A stretch of DNA of 64,000 nt from Kyrpidia sp. (lineage in GTDB: Bacteria > Bacillota > Bacilli > Kyrpidiales > Kyrpidiaceae). Position 1 is the first letter of the stretch. Each line of letters opens with the position of its first letter. Positions 10,078 through 19,277 of this stretch are shown here, in pieces. Where the stretch lies: the NCBI GenBank assembly GCA_029960885.1, contig JASBVV010000002.1, positions 1 to 64,000 on the forward strand, read 5' to 3'. A program made the position numbers and the translations under genes. The notes below the pieces were generated by a model. The model searched no databases. It was not told the origin of the DNA and saw only the letters and a program-made list of their open reading frames with translations.

Positions 10078-10101
10078 AAAAGCGGGCTCTGCCTGCTTTT
10101 T
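10078..10101 (+). terminator. Hairpin plus T-run in the cmk leader
   Basis: AAAAGCGGG-ctctg-CCTGCTTTTT, about 40 bp upstream of cmk. Confidence 0.5.
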
Positions 10102-10143
10102 ATATGTTTGGCCTTGTTGCGGCGCCGACGAGGGAGGGCGTGA

Positions 10144-10827
10144 ATGAAAAGATTGCGGGTGGCGATTGACGGCCCCGCAGGGGCCGGGAAAAGCACCATT
10201 GCGCGGCGGGTGGCCGAGGCGCTGGGACTTCTTTATGTGGACACCGGGGCGATGTACCGGGCGATTACTTGGACGGCGCTGCAGGAAGGTGTGGATCCGT
10301 CGGACGCGCCGGCCCTCGCCGGGTTGGCGAATCGAGTACACCTGGAACTGAGGCCGGAGGGGGAAGGCGCGCGGGTGTGGATCAACGGGCGGGATGTGAC
10401 GCCGTTTCTCAGGGATCCCCGGGTGACCCGGGCCGTGTCCGCCGTGGCCGGGGTTCCGGCCATTCGAATGCGCATGACCGAATTGCAGCGGGAATGGGCC
10501 CGCCGGGGTGGAGTGGTGATGGATGGGCGCGATATCGGGACAGCGGTGATGCCCGAGGCCGAGGTCAAGGTTTTTTTGACCGCATCGTTGGCAGAACGGG
10601 CCAAGAGGCGGGTGGAGGAACTGCGCAGGCAAGGGCATGCGTGCGATCCCGATCAGGTGGAGCGGGAATTGGCGGAACGAGACCGGGCGGATACCGCCCG
10701 GGATGTTTCTCCCCTCGTGCGCGCGCCGGATGCCCGGCTCATCGACACCACGGGCCGGGATGTGGACAGCGTGGTGCGGGAGATTTTAACCTTGTGTCGA
10801 CCGTTTCTTCGGGGCGAGGGGGAATGA
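10144..10827 (+). CDS. cmk: Cytidylate kinase
   Basis: RVAIDGPAGAGKSTIARRVAEALGLLYVDTGAMYRA and DGRDIGTAVMPEAEVK. Confidence 0.93.
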   Translation: MKRLRVAIDGPAGAGKSTIARRVAEALGLLYVDTGAMYRAITWTALQEGVDPSDAPALAGLANRVHLELRPEGEGARVWINGRDVTPFLRDPRVTRAVSAVAGVPAIRMRMTELQREWARRGGVVMDGRDIGTAVMPEAEVKVFLTASLAERAKRRVEELRRQGHACDPDQVERELAERDRADTARDVSPLVRAPDARLIDTTGRDVDSVVREILTLCRPFLRGEGE

Positions 10828-10831
10828 CCAG

Positions 10832-11455
10832 ATGGGGGATCGCATATACCGCTTCGGGCGGGTGCTGATCCGGATCCCGATGCAGACCCTTTTCCCCCTT
10901 CGGGTGATTGGCCGGGAGCACGTACCGGAACAAGGGGGCGTTGTGTTGTGCGCCAATCACGGCAGTAACTGGGACCCGGTGTTGCTTGGACTGAGTGTGT
11001 CCCGGCCCATTCACTTCATGGCCAAGGAAGAACTGTTTCGCGTCCCCGGACTGGCTCCGTTGGTGCGGGGCTTGGGCGCGTTTCCGGTGCGCCGGGGCGC
11101 GGCCGACCGCGCGGCACTGCGGACGGCGGTTCAACTGGCCCGAGGAGGACGGGTGGTCGGCCTGTTTCCCGAAGGAACCCGGCGGCGGAGGGGGAAGGTC
11201 GGCCGACCGATGCCCGGGGCCGGTATGGTGGCAGTGCGAAGCGGGGCTCCGGTCATCCCGGTGCATATCGACGCCGGGTATCGGCCGGGCTCCCGGGTCA
11301 CTGTGCGGTTTGGTCCGCCGGTGGATCTCTCCCCGTGGATGAATCGGAGGCTGTCGTCCCGGGAGTATGCCGAGGTGGCCTCGGCGATCATGGATACCGT
11401 GTACCGGCTGCCGGGGTCCGAAGGGTCCTCGGCGGTTCGGGCGGGATCCGGGTAG
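10832..11455 (+). CDS. plsC: 1-acyl-sn-glycerol-3-phosphate acyltransferase
   Basis: ANHGSNWDPV (NHxxxxD) and FPEGTRRR motifs. Confidence 0.88.
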   Translation: MGDRIYRFGRVLIRIPMQTLFPLRVIGREHVPEQGGVVLCANHGSNWDPVLLGLSVSRPIHFMAKEELFRVPGLAPLVRGLGAFPVRRGAADRAALRTAVQLARGGRVVGLFPEGTRRRRGKVGRPMPGAGMVAVRSGAPVIPVHIDAGYRPGSRVTVRFGPPVDLSPWMNRRLSSREYAEVASAIMDTVYRLPGSEGSSAVRAGSG

Positions 11456-11633
11456 AGGAGCAGGGTCCGCCGTTGCATGGTTTTGACGCTCTCATGTCAT
11501 ACTGAACATGAGCAAGATTTGCCAGGCATCTTGACCCCCGCAACTGCACGGTCGGGGTGAATGATACAGCGTTCCACATGTCCGTTTCGGTTTGGCCAGG
11601 GTCGCTGTGTGAGGAACAGGAGGTCTTTTTCGT

Positions 11634-12785
11634 ATGGATGAAATGCGTGACATGACCGATTTGGTGGCGTTGCACAAAGGGGATATCGTCAAAGGCCGGG
11701 TGACCAAGATCGAAGACGGTCAGGTTTTCGTCGATGTCGGCTATAAGTTCGACGGAGTGATTCCCATCGGGGAACTGTCCGCCCTGCGGGTGGAAACCCC
11801 TTCGGATGTCGTGCAGGTCGGCGATGAAATCGAGGTGCGCGTCCAGCGGATCAATGACGAAGAGGGCAAGTTGGTTTTGTCGAAAAAGGCGGTGGACGCC
11901 GAGAAGTCGTGGGATCGCCTGCAACAATTGTTTGAAAGCCAAGAGACCTTCGAAGTTCGGGTGGCCGACGTGGTCAAGGGCGGGCTGGTCGCCGATGTCG
12001 GCGTGCGGGCGTTCATTCCCGCCTCCTTGGTCGAACGCCATTTTGTTGAGGACTTCTCCGGGTACAAAGGTCGCACGCTCCGGGTGAAAGTGGCGGAACT
12101 GGACCGATCCGACAATAAAGTGATTTTGTCCCAGAAAGCCGTCCTCGAAGAGGAATATCAAAAGCAGAAAGAAGAAGTGCTCCATCGCCTGCAGCCCGGC
12201 GATATCCTGACGGGGAAGGTCCAACGCCTCACCAATTTCGGCGCGTTTGTGGATGTGGGAGGGGTCGACGGACTCGTGCACATCTCGGAGTTGGCCTGGC
12301 ATCGGGTGGAACATCCTTCTGAAGTGGTGAAAGAAGGAGACGAGGTCAAGGTCAAGGTTCTCAGGGTGGATCCCGAGCGGGAGCGCGTTTCGCTGTCGAT
12401 CAAGGAGGCCGCTCCGGGGCCCTGGACGGGGGTGTCTCAGCGGTATCACGCGGGCGACGTGGTGACCGGGGTGGTCAGGCGGTTGGTGTCGTTCGGGGCG
12501 TTTGTCGAATTGGAGCCCGGTGTGGAGGGACTGGTGCACATTTCGCAGATCGCGAATCGACGGATCGGCACTCCGCAGGAGGTTCTCGAACCCGGACAGG
12601 AAGTTCGGGTCAAGATCTTGGACGTCAATGAGGGGGATCAGCGAATTTCTCTTTCGATCCGGGAAGCTGAAAGCGAGCGGAATCGAAGGGATGTGGAGCG
12701 GTATCACGACCGCCAGGGTTCGTCTTCCGGGTCAGGGGTGACGCTGGGGGAGATGTTCGGCGATCTGTTCAAAAACCGGCACTGA
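11634..12785 (+). CDS. 30S ribosomal protein S1-like (YpfD)
   Basis: Four S1 RNA-binding repeats (KGRVTKIEDGQVFVDVG, LTGKVQRLTNFGAFVDVGGVDGLVHISE, VTGVVRRLVSFGAFVELEPGVEGLVHISQ); position downstream of cmk/plsC. Confidence 0.9.
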   Translation: MDEMRDMTDLVALHKGDIVKGRVTKIEDGQVFVDVGYKFDGVIPIGELSALRVETPSDVVQVGDEIEVRVQRINDEEGKLVLSKKAVDAEKSWDRLQQLFESQETFEVRVADVVKGGLVADVGVRAFIPASLVERHFVEDFSGYKGRTLRVKVAELDRSDNKVILSQKAVLEEEYQKQKEEVLHRLQPGDILTGKVQRLTNFGAFVDVGGVDGLVHISELAWHRVEHPSEVVKEGDEVKVKVLRVDPERERVSLSIKEAAPGPWTGVSQRYHAGDVVTGVVRRLVSFGAFVELEPGVEGLVHISQIANRRIGTPQEVLEPGQEVRVKILDVNEGDQRISLSIREAESERNRRDVERYHDRQGSSSGSGVTLGEMFGDLFKNRH

Positions 12786-12823
12786 TGGTGTCCGGTCCGG
12801 GGAGAGGGATCGGTGTGCAATCC

Positions 12824-12871
12824 GGCGACCGGTGCCGACGGGAATATCCCCGTCGGCACCGGTCGCCTTTT
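12824..12871 (+). terminator. Rho-independent terminator after the S1-like gene
   Basis: 19-bp perfect stem GGCGACCGGTGCCGACGGG / CCCGTCGGCACCGGTCGCC followed by TTTT. Confidence 0.85.
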
Positions 12872-12949
12872 GCGGTTCGGGGGCCCGGGCAACAAGAGGT
12901 ATAGCGAATCCGTCCGACGGCGACACTAGTGTCACGGAGGTTGGTGCCC

Positions 12950-13573
12950 GTGGCCAGCGGAATTCTGGCAGACGTTTTCATGATGGTCGGGGCGATCCTT
13001 TTGGGTACAGGATGGGGACACCGGCGTGTCGCGCGCTCGCCGGCGGGACGTCGGGCCTTGGTCCTCGGTCTCGGCCTGGCATGGTGTTTGAACAGGTTTG
13101 TCATCGGAATATTTGGAATTCGGTTGAATGCGGGAGGATTGGTGCTGGTCGCTCTGGTTGTCGGCGTTCTGTTCAGTTCCTCCCCCGGAATCCGGGCCTG
13201 GTTCCGGCAGATCGGCGGCATGGTTGTGACCGCCTCGGTCATGGCCCTTGTGTGGGCGGGTTTGCCGTACACTCCGCTGGCGGTGTGGCCGTTTCGCGAT
13301 CTCATCTGCGCCGGCATTGGAGCGGTGGCGGCGGGCCTGCTGGCACCTTCTCCGCTGTTTGCCGCGGCGTGCGCCGGTTGGGGCGTGGTGTGCGGTGTGT
13401 ACGAGGTGCTCGTTGTGCAATACAACGTGTCTGTTCCGGAAGTGGTATGGTTCGACAACGATTTGCTCGACGACATGACCGCGGCCGCCTGGACGGCCCT
13501 GGGGGTGAACCTGGTCATGGGGGGCCTCATGCGTTATGCCCAGAGAAGACCGGCGGCAGGAGAATCGCCGTGA
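12950..13573 (+). CDS. Multi-pass membrane protein of unknown function
   Basis: Hydrophobic ORF, GTG start with upstream GGAGG; no family recognised (position resembles yphA). Confidence 0.55.
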   Translation: MASGILADVFMMVGAILLGTGWGHRRVARSPAGRRALVLGLGLAWCLNRFVIGIFGIRLNAGGLVLVALVVGVLFSSSPGIRAWFRQIGGMVVTASVMALVWAGLPYTPLAVWPFRDLICAGIGAVAAGLLAPSPLFAAACAGWGVVCGVYEVLVVQYNVSVPEVVWFDNDLLDDMTAAAWTALGVNLVMGGLMRYAQRRPAAGESP

Positions 13574-14015
13574 CGAGCGACCCCGGCGGATCACGTTTCG
13601 GCTCTTTTACGACCACGGTGTGGGCTTGGGTGCGTTGTTGACGGCAGCCCTGGATGTCGGCCGGCTCCCCGCGGATCGTCCGTGGGAAGAACAGGCGGTG
13701 CGGGACCTCCTGATAGGCCGGCGGCCCAGCGCAGCCGTGTCCGTGATGGAAGGACCGCGGGGCTGTGCGTACTGGTGCGGCCTTGGGGCCAGCGCCCCGG
13801 TGGTGGTGCGGGCCTGGCGGTATTTTTTACAGTTCTCCCTTTTTCCCCAGGAAACCGCCGTATTCCTTCCGGTTCCCACGCCGGGCGCCCGGAGGTGGAT
13901 CCGGGCCGAGAGGGCGTGGCGGAGGCGGCCGGAAGGGGCCGATCTGGCGGCCCGGGAGGCGATTCGGTATGTTCAGTTCTGGCATCAGGCTCATTTATCC
14001 GTCTGGCCCGACTGA
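13536..14015 (+). CDS. DUF3189-like protein, divergent member of a tandem pair
   Basis: ITFRLFYDHGVGLGALLTAALDVGRLPADRP resembles LRVVYYCYGSAHSSIVCAAIHLGRLKEERP of the next gene. Confidence 0.5.
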   Translation: MPREDRRQENRRDERPRRITFRLFYDHGVGLGALLTAALDVGRLPADRPWEEQAVRDLLIGRRPSAAVSVMEGPRGCAYWCGLGASAPVVVRAWRYFLQFSLFPQETAVFLPVPTPGARRWIRAERAWRRRPEGADLAAREAIRYVQFWHQAHLSVWPD

Positions 14016-14028
14016 GGCCGGGCTTCGG

Positions 14029-14511
14029 GTGGTGTATTATTGTTACGGAAGCGCCCACTCTTCCATCGTTTGCGCCGCCATTCACCTGGGGCGGCTGAAG
14101 GAGGAAAGGCCCTCGGCCAGGGACATCATTCGCCTGGCGGACTTTGACGCCACGGACACGTGGTCCATCGGCACTCTCTTCTTCAAAGGCGTGGATGACC
14201 TGGGGTATCCGGTGTACACCCTGGGTCTGGGCCCTCGGCGGCACAGGGCGCTTCAATCCGTCGCGTCGCTTTTGACGGTCCCGGGGTTTGGGGGATCGCC
14301 CATCCTGTTCGCCGAGGCCCTGCCGCAAATCGGGTGGTTGGCCCGGCTCGGCGGAGCCATGTCCCGGCGGTACGGCCAGGTCTCATTCGGCCGATCGCTC
14401 AGCGCTCGGGCGATCGCAAGGCACTGTGCGGACTTGCGCAGGTTCGTCCGGACCGTTCGGGAAGCCGAACGGCGAGCGGCGATTGACGCGCCGACGCCGG
14501 TTCTGTCATAA
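14029..14511 (+). CDS. DUF3189 family protein
   Basis: VVYYCYGSAHSSIVCAAIHLG N-terminal signature; GTG start overlapping the region just after the upstream stop. Confidence 0.6.
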   Translation: MVYYCYGSAHSSIVCAAIHLGRLKEERPSARDIIRLADFDATDTWSIGTLFFKGVDDLGYPVYTLGLGPRRHRALQSVASLLTVPGFGGSPILFAEALPQIGWLARLGGAMSRRYGQVSFGRSLSARAIARHCADLRRFVRTVREAERRAAIDAPTPVLS

Positions 14512-14556
14512 TCCAGATGGACGTTTGAGGTGGACGGAGCGAAAGGTGTGATCGTC

Positions 14557-15885
14557 ATGGCCGGTGGGCTGGTCGCCATTGTCGGCCGACCGAATGTGGG
14601 GAAATCGACGCTGTTTAACCGGATTGTGGGGCAACGGATCGCCATCGTCGAGGACAGACCCGGGATTACCCGGGACCGCCTTTACGCGTCCGCCTCATGG
14701 AACGGACGAACCTTTCGCCTGATTGACACCGGCGGTTTGGATTTCGGAAGCCCGGACGCCATGGCCGATTTGGTTCGCACCCAGGTGGAGTTGGCGGTGG
14801 ATGAGGCCGATGCCATCCTTTTCTTAGTGGACGGGCTCGAGGGAATCACCGCCGCGGACCAGGAGATTGCGGAGCGTTTGCGCCGGTCCGGAAAACCGGT
14901 GGTCTTGGCTGTCAATAAGCTGGACCATGCCCGGCACATGACCGGCCGTTACGAGTTCTTCCGTCTCGGTTTCGGAGATCCCCTGGCGATCTCTGCGGAA
15001 CACGGCCTTGGAGTCGGCGATCTGTTGGATGAGCTGGTACGCCGTTTGCCCGCGGAAGAGCCGAGCGAGGTCGACGAGGATGCCGTCCGGGTGGCGGTCA
15101 TCGGCCGACCGAATGTGGGAAAATCCTCCTTGGTCAATCGACTCCTCGGTGAGGAACGGGTCCTGGTGAGCGAGGTGCCCGGGACCACGCGGGATGCCGT
15201 CGATACGACGTTTGAACAGGACGGCCAATCTTTTGTGCTCATTGACACCGCGGGGATGCGCAAACGGGGAAAAGTCTGGGAGGGTACGGAGAAGTACAGC
15301 GTGTTGCGCGCGCTCCGGGCGATCGATCGCAGCGATGTTTGTCTTCTCGTCCTGGACGGCTCTCAAGGGATTGCCGAACAGGACAAACGGGTGGCCGGGT
15401 ATGCCGTCGAGGCCGGACGGGCGGTGGTGGTGGTCGTCAACAAGTGGGATCTGGTGGAAAAAGATGAGAAAACGGCGATCCGAATGACCGAGGAGATCCA
15501 CCGGGAATTCCCGTTCATGACCTGGGCGCCGGTGGTGTTTGTGTCCGCAAAAACCGGCCAGCGGGTGAACCGGATTCTCGAAACGGTGGTCCGGGTGGCC
15601 GAGCGGCACGCCATGCGGATCCCGACGTCCACGGTGAATCAGGTGGTGGAGGATGCCGCGGTGCGCGTTCCGCCGCCCGCCGACAAAGGCCGCCGTCTCC
15701 GCCTGTATTACGCCTCACAAGTCGGCGTCCGGCCGCCGACGTTCGTCTTTTTTGTCAACGACCCGGAACTGATGCATTTTTCCTATCTGCGCTATTTGGA
15801 AAACCAGTTTCGGGCGGCTTTCGGATTCGCAGGCACGCCGATCCGGCTGCTCATCCGTCAACGAAAGTCGTCCGGCCGACCGTAA
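14557..15885 (+). CDS. der: Ribosome-associated GTPase Der (EngA)
   Basis: Two tandem GTPase domains (IVGRPNVGKSTLFNRI and VIGRPNVGKSSLVNRL) plus KH-like C-terminus. Confidence 0.95.
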   Translation: MAGGLVAIVGRPNVGKSTLFNRIVGQRIAIVEDRPGITRDRLYASASWNGRTFRLIDTGGLDFGSPDAMADLVRTQVELAVDEADAILFLVDGLEGITAADQEIAERLRRSGKPVVLAVNKLDHARHMTGRYEFFRLGFGDPLAISAEHGLGVGDLLDELVRRLPAEEPSEVDEDAVRVAVIGRPNVGKSSLVNRLLGEERVLVSEVPGTTRDAVDTTFEQDGQSFVLIDTAGMRKRGKVWEGTEKYSVLRALRAIDRSDVCLLVLDGSQGIAEQDKRVAGYAVEAGRAVVVVVNKWDLVEKDEKTAIRMTEEIHREFPFMTWAPVVFVSAKTGQRVNRILETVVRVAERHAMRIPTSTVNQVVEDAAVRVPPPADKGRRLRLYYASQVGVRPPTFVFFVNDPELMHFSYLRYLENQFRAAFGFAGTPIRLLIRQRKSSGRP

Positions 15886-15919
15886 TGCCTTTACGCCTTT
15901 CCATACAGGGGTTGATCCT

Positions 15920-16528
15920 ATGATTGGACAAGCCGTCCTCGTTGCCGCCGTCGGGTACTTGTTGGGTTCCATTTCTACGAGTTTGCTGGTTGGCCGGCTC
16001 ATGGCGGGCATCGACATTCGTGAACACGGAAGCGGCAACGCCGGTGCCACGAATACCCTGCGGGTGCTGGGGCCCCGGGCGGCCGCCGTGGTCTTGGCGG
16101 CGGATATCGCCAAAGGGCTGGCGGCCGTCGCCGTGGCCGCCACCGTGGCGCCGGGGCATTCGGGGTTGTGGGCCCTGGCGGGTCTGTTTGCCGTCATCGG
16201 GCACAATTGGCCTGTCTTTTTCGGTTTTCGCGGGGGACGCGGGATCGCCACCGCCATCGGTGTGCTGTTGACCATGGTGCCGGTTCCGGCCCTCCTGGCG
16301 GGCGTGGTTGCCGTCATCGCACTCGCCCTGACCCGGTATGTGTCCCTGGCTTCTTTGTTGTTCACCCTCCTTACGGCGGTGTTCACCCTGGTTTTTCGCC
16401 ATTCGGCGGCCGAAATCTGGCTCACCGTCGCCGTGGCTGCGCTGGCGGTCTGGCGGCACCGGGACAATATCGGCCGGCTGATGCGGGGTGAGGAGCATCG
16501 CCTGGGCGAAGGGAAAAGCCGGCTATAA
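15920..16528 (+). CDS. plsY: Glycerol-3-phosphate acyltransferase PlsY
   Basis: GSISTSLLVGRLMAGIDIREHGSGNAGATNTLRVLG and FGFRGGRGIATAIGV. Confidence 0.93.
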   Translation: MIGQAVLVAAVGYLLGSISTSLLVGRLMAGIDIREHGSGNAGATNTLRVLGPRAAAVVLAADIAKGLAAVAVAATVAPGHSGLWALAGLFAVIGHNWPVFFGFRGGRGIATAIGVLLTMVPVPALLAGVVAVIALALTRYVSLASLLFTLLTAVFTLVFRHSAAEIWLTVAVAALAVWRHRDNIGRLMRGEEHRLGEGKSRL

Positions 16529-16539
16529 GGAGGACCACC

Positions 16540-17574
16540 ATGGAAATTGCGGTGCTGGGCGCCGGCAGTTGGGGCACGGCCTTGGCCGGAGTGTTGGCCG
16601 ACAACGGTCACGACGTGCGCCTGTGGGCGCGGCGGACCGACGTGGCCGTGGAAATCAATGGGCTCCGGACCAATCGGCGGTATCTCCCTGGGTGTACGGT
16701 GCCCCAAAGGGTCGGGGCGTATACCGATCTGGCCGATGTCCTGCAGGGAGTCCGCCATGTGGTCATGGCGGTGCCTTCCCAAACAGTGCAGGAGGTGGCG
16801 GGCCGTCTCGCACCGCACCTGGCCGATGACGCCTCTCTGCTTCACGCGGTGAAGGGGATTGATGTCAAAACCTGCCGGCGCATGTCCGAAGTGATCCTCG
16901 ATGCCTGTCCGGTGCTGGACCCGGATCGGCTGGCGGTCCTCTCCGGCCCGAGTCACGCCGAGGAAGTGGCCCGTCGACTGCCCACTACGGTGGTGGTGGC
17001 CAGCCGGTCCCCGGAGACGGCCGAGCAGTGGCAACATCTGCTGATGAATCTCCATTTTCGGGTTTACACCCATCCTGACGTCATCGGGGTTGAACTGGGA
17101 GGAAGCTTAAAAAACATCATCGCCATCGGCGTCGGTCTTTCGGATGGACTCGGGTTCGGCGATAATGCGAAAGCGGCCCTCATGACCCGGGGTCTTCACG
17201 AGATCGCCCGATTGGGTTTTCGACTCGGCGCCTCCCCGCTCACCTTTGCGGGTTTGGCAGGGGTGGGCGATCTCATCGTGACGTGCACCAGCCGGCACAG
17301 CCGCAACCGGCGAGCGGGATTGATGCTGGCCCAAGGGCGGTCCTTGGACGAGGTCCTGGGCGGGATGGGCATGGTGGTGGAGGGCGTTCATACCACCCGG
17401 GCCGCGGTGGAACTCAGCCGGCGGCTCGGCGTGGAGATGCCGATTGCCCAGGCGACCTATTCCGTGCTGTTTGATGGCGAACATCCCCGCCAGGCGGTGG
17501 AGAACCTCATGGGCCGCACGCCGAAACAGGAGTGGGTATCCGATCTCTGGCAGGGAAGTCCCGACTGGAGTTGA
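16540..17574 (+). CDS. gpsA: NAD(P)H-dependent glycerol-3-phosphate dehydrogenase
   Basis: VLGAGSWGTALAGVLADNGHDVRLWARR, LSGPSHAEEVARRLPTT, ELGGSLKNIIAIGVGLSDGLGFGDNAKAALMTRGL. Confidence 0.95.
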   Translation: MEIAVLGAGSWGTALAGVLADNGHDVRLWARRTDVAVEINGLRTNRRYLPGCTVPQRVGAYTDLADVLQGVRHVVMAVPSQTVQEVAGRLAPHLADDASLLHAVKGIDVKTCRRMSEVILDACPVLDPDRLAVLSGPSHAEEVARRLPTTVVVASRSPETAEQWQHLLMNLHFRVYTHPDVIGVELGGSLKNIIAIGVGLSDGLGFGDNAKAALMTRGLHEIARLGFRLGASPLTFAGLAGVGDLIVTCTSRHSRNRRAGLMLAQGRSLDEVLGGMGMVVEGVHTTRAAVELSRRLGVEMPIAQATYSVLFDGEHPRQAVENLMGRTPKQEWVSDLWQGSPDWS

Positions 17575-17655
17575 GGCCGGGACGTTTGATACAATGGAAA
17601 TGAAGCCCGCGGCCGGATCCGGGACGGTGCGGGAGCGAAGAGAGGAGGCTTCGGT

Positions 17656-18042
17656 ATGAGCCAGGTTCCAAAGGAATTAAAGTACAGTGAAGAGCACGAG
17701 TGGGTTCGGGTGGAAGGAAACCGCGCGGTGATCGGCATTACCGATTTCGCCCAGTCCGAGTTGGGAGACATCGTCTTCGTGGAATTGCCGTCCGCCGGGG
17801 CCGAAGTCAAGGCCGGGGAGACGTTCGGTACGGTGGAGTCGGTGAAAACGGTGTCCGACCTGTATGCGCCGGTCTCCGGAAAAGTGGTGGAAGTCAACGG
17901 TGACTTGGGGGATGCGCCGGAGAAGGTCAATGAAGATCCGTACGGCGCGGGGTGGATGATCGTCGTTGAGATGTCGGACTCCAAGGAGCTGGATCAGTTG
18001 ATGGATGCCAACGGATACAGCGCGCACGTCAGCGCTTCCTGA
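17656..18042 (+). CDS. gcvH: Glycine cleavage system H protein
   Basis: [35 protein letters not shown] with lipoyl-lysine region [18 protein letters not shown]. Confidence 0.95.
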   Translation: MSQVPKELKYSEEHEWVRVEGNRAVIGITDFAQSELGDIVFVELPSAGAEVKAGETFGTVESVKTVSDLYAPVSGKVVEVNGDLGDAPEKVNEDPYGAGWMIVVEMSDSKELDQLMDANGYSAHVSAS

Positions 18043-18049
18043 CGGGGCG

Positions 18050-18883
18050 ATGGCGATGCCGGCTTGGCGGGTGTTACATACCGGGAAAGGTTCCCCGGCC
18101 TACAACATGGCGGTGGATGAGGCGGTGTTGATCGCCCATTCGGAAGGCCGGGTGCCGCCGACCCTGCGGCTGTACGCGTGGAATCCGCCGACCTTGTCCA
18201 TCGGGTATTTTCAGCGGGCGGAGAAAGAAGTGGATTTTCAGGCGCTACGGACCCGCGGTTACGGGTTCATCCGGCGGCCGACCGGGGGTCGGGCCGTGCT
18301 TCACGACCGCGAAGTGACGTACAGCGTGGTCGTGTCAGAGTCATACCCCGGGATGCCCGGATCCGTCACCGAATCCTACCGGGTGATCAGCGAAGGGTTG
18401 GTTCTCGGTCTCAGGAGGCTCGGATTCGATGTGCAGTTTTCCCGGCCGGACGATGAACAGAAGCGGAGGTTGTCGGCACCCAGTTCCGCCGCCTGTTTCG
18501 ACTCGCCGTCGTGGTACGAGGTCGTCGCCCGGGGCAAGAAATTGATCGGTAGCGCGCAGACCCGGCAGCGAGGCGTGATTTTGCAACATGGATCGATTCT
18601 TCTGGAGTTGGATGCCGGGGCGCTGTTTGCCGTCCTGCGGATTCCGAGCGATCGCGTGCGGGAGCGGTTGTACCGGACCTTCCGCGACCACGCCGTCTCG
18701 CTGAGCGACTTGGCGGGGAAACCCGTCTCCTCCGAACAGGTGGAGGCCGCCCTCGTCGAGGGATTCGCCGAGGCGCTCGGGGTCACCCTGATTCCCGGAG
18801 AATTAACCGAAGAGGAAAAACAGTACGTCGAACGGCTCGAACGGGGCAAATACGGCTCCGACCAGTGGAATTTTCGAAAATGA
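18050..18883 (+). CDS. lipM: Octanoyltransferase LipM
   Basis: AYNMAVDEAVL, GFIRRPTGGRAVLHDREVTYSVVVSE, ACFDSPSWYEVVARGKKLIGSAQTRQRGVILQHGSILLELD. Confidence 0.88.
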   Translation: MAMPAWRVLHTGKGSPAYNMAVDEAVLIAHSEGRVPPTLRLYAWNPPTLSIGYFQRAEKEVDFQALRTRGYGFIRRPTGGRAVLHDREVTYSVVVSESYPGMPGSVTESYRVISEGLVLGLRRLGFDVQFSRPDDEQKRRLSAPSSAACFDSPSWYEVVARGKKLIGSAQTRQRGVILQHGSILLELDAGALFAVLRIPSDRVRERLYRTFRDHAVSLSDLAGKPVSSEQVEAALVEGFAEALGVTLIPGELTEEEKQYVERLERGKYGSDQWNFRK

Positions 18884-18893
18884 TGCGGCCTCG

Positions 18894-18918
18894 GAACGGT
18901 TCCGAGCCGTTCTTTTTT
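18894..18918 (+). terminator. Rho-independent terminator after lipM
   Basis: GAACGG-tttccgag-CCGTTC followed by TTTTTT. Confidence 0.8.
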
Positions 18919-18927
18919 GTCCGGCGG

Positions 18928-18957
18928 TCATATTTCTCTCTCTCGGGCTCATAGATA
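18928..18957 (+). promoter_or_regulatory. Putative sigma-E type promoter upstream of the spoIVA locus
   Basis: TCATATTT (18928-18935), 14-bp spacer, CATAGATAT (18950-18957), similar to the B. subtilis sigma-E consensus. Confidence 0.5.
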
Positions 18958-19002
18958 TGTACCGTCCAAAGACCGTGCTATCGACGGGCAGCCTGAGGGA
19001 GG

Positions 19003-19229
19003 TGATGTCGAGTATCGTCGGCGACGGTGATTTTCACGCGCCTGGTTGGGAAATGAACTTTCGGTTCCGCCGCCGCGATCGTGCGTCCGCGGCGCTCTGG
19101 GGCAACCTGTCGGTGGCCCGGGACGGGTCTGCATCGTTCTTGATGTTTGGATGACAATCAATTCCATAAACTTTGATGAATGTCGGATGCCGTTCGAACC
19201 GGGCCGACCACGCCGAGGTATGTCTCCGC
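19003..19229 (-). pseudogene. spoIVA: Inverted N-terminal fragment of spoIVA (P-loop region), with indels
   Basis: Minus-strand reading gives, across frames, YLGVVGPVRT..TFIK / FMELIVI / PNIKNDADPSRATDRLPQSAA / AEPK..PNQA..KITVAD, the SpoIVA N-terminus. Confidence 0.8.
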
Positions 19230-19277
19230 TTCCCAACCAGGCCGTGGAAATCACCGTCGCCGACGGTCTCGACATCA
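19003..19277. repeat. Imperfect inverted repeat, arms 19003-19052 and 19230-19277
   Basis: Left arm (reverse complement) TTCCCAACCAGGCGCGTGAAAATCACCGTCGCCGACGATACTCGACATCA vs right arm TTCCCAACCAGGCCGTGGAAATCACCGTCGCCGACGGTCTCGACATCA. Confidence 0.85.

Noticed and set aside
12922-12933. Perfect 12-bp palindrome GACACTAGTGTC before the membrane protein gene
   Set aside because: Short, isolated, and only half of it recurs near 3392; not enough to call a regulatory site.
19046-19220. Upstream part of the listed 478-aa SpoIVA ORF treated as a genuine novel N-terminus
   Set aside because: The opposite strand of this stretch encodes the SpoIVA P-loop region, so the plus-strand translation here is non-native.
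19003-19277. Treating the spoIVA inversion as a proven phase-variable switch
   Set aside because: Indels in the inverted copy would leave the flipped gene out of frame, codons 1-16 are missing and no recombinase is nearby; kept only as one hypothesis.
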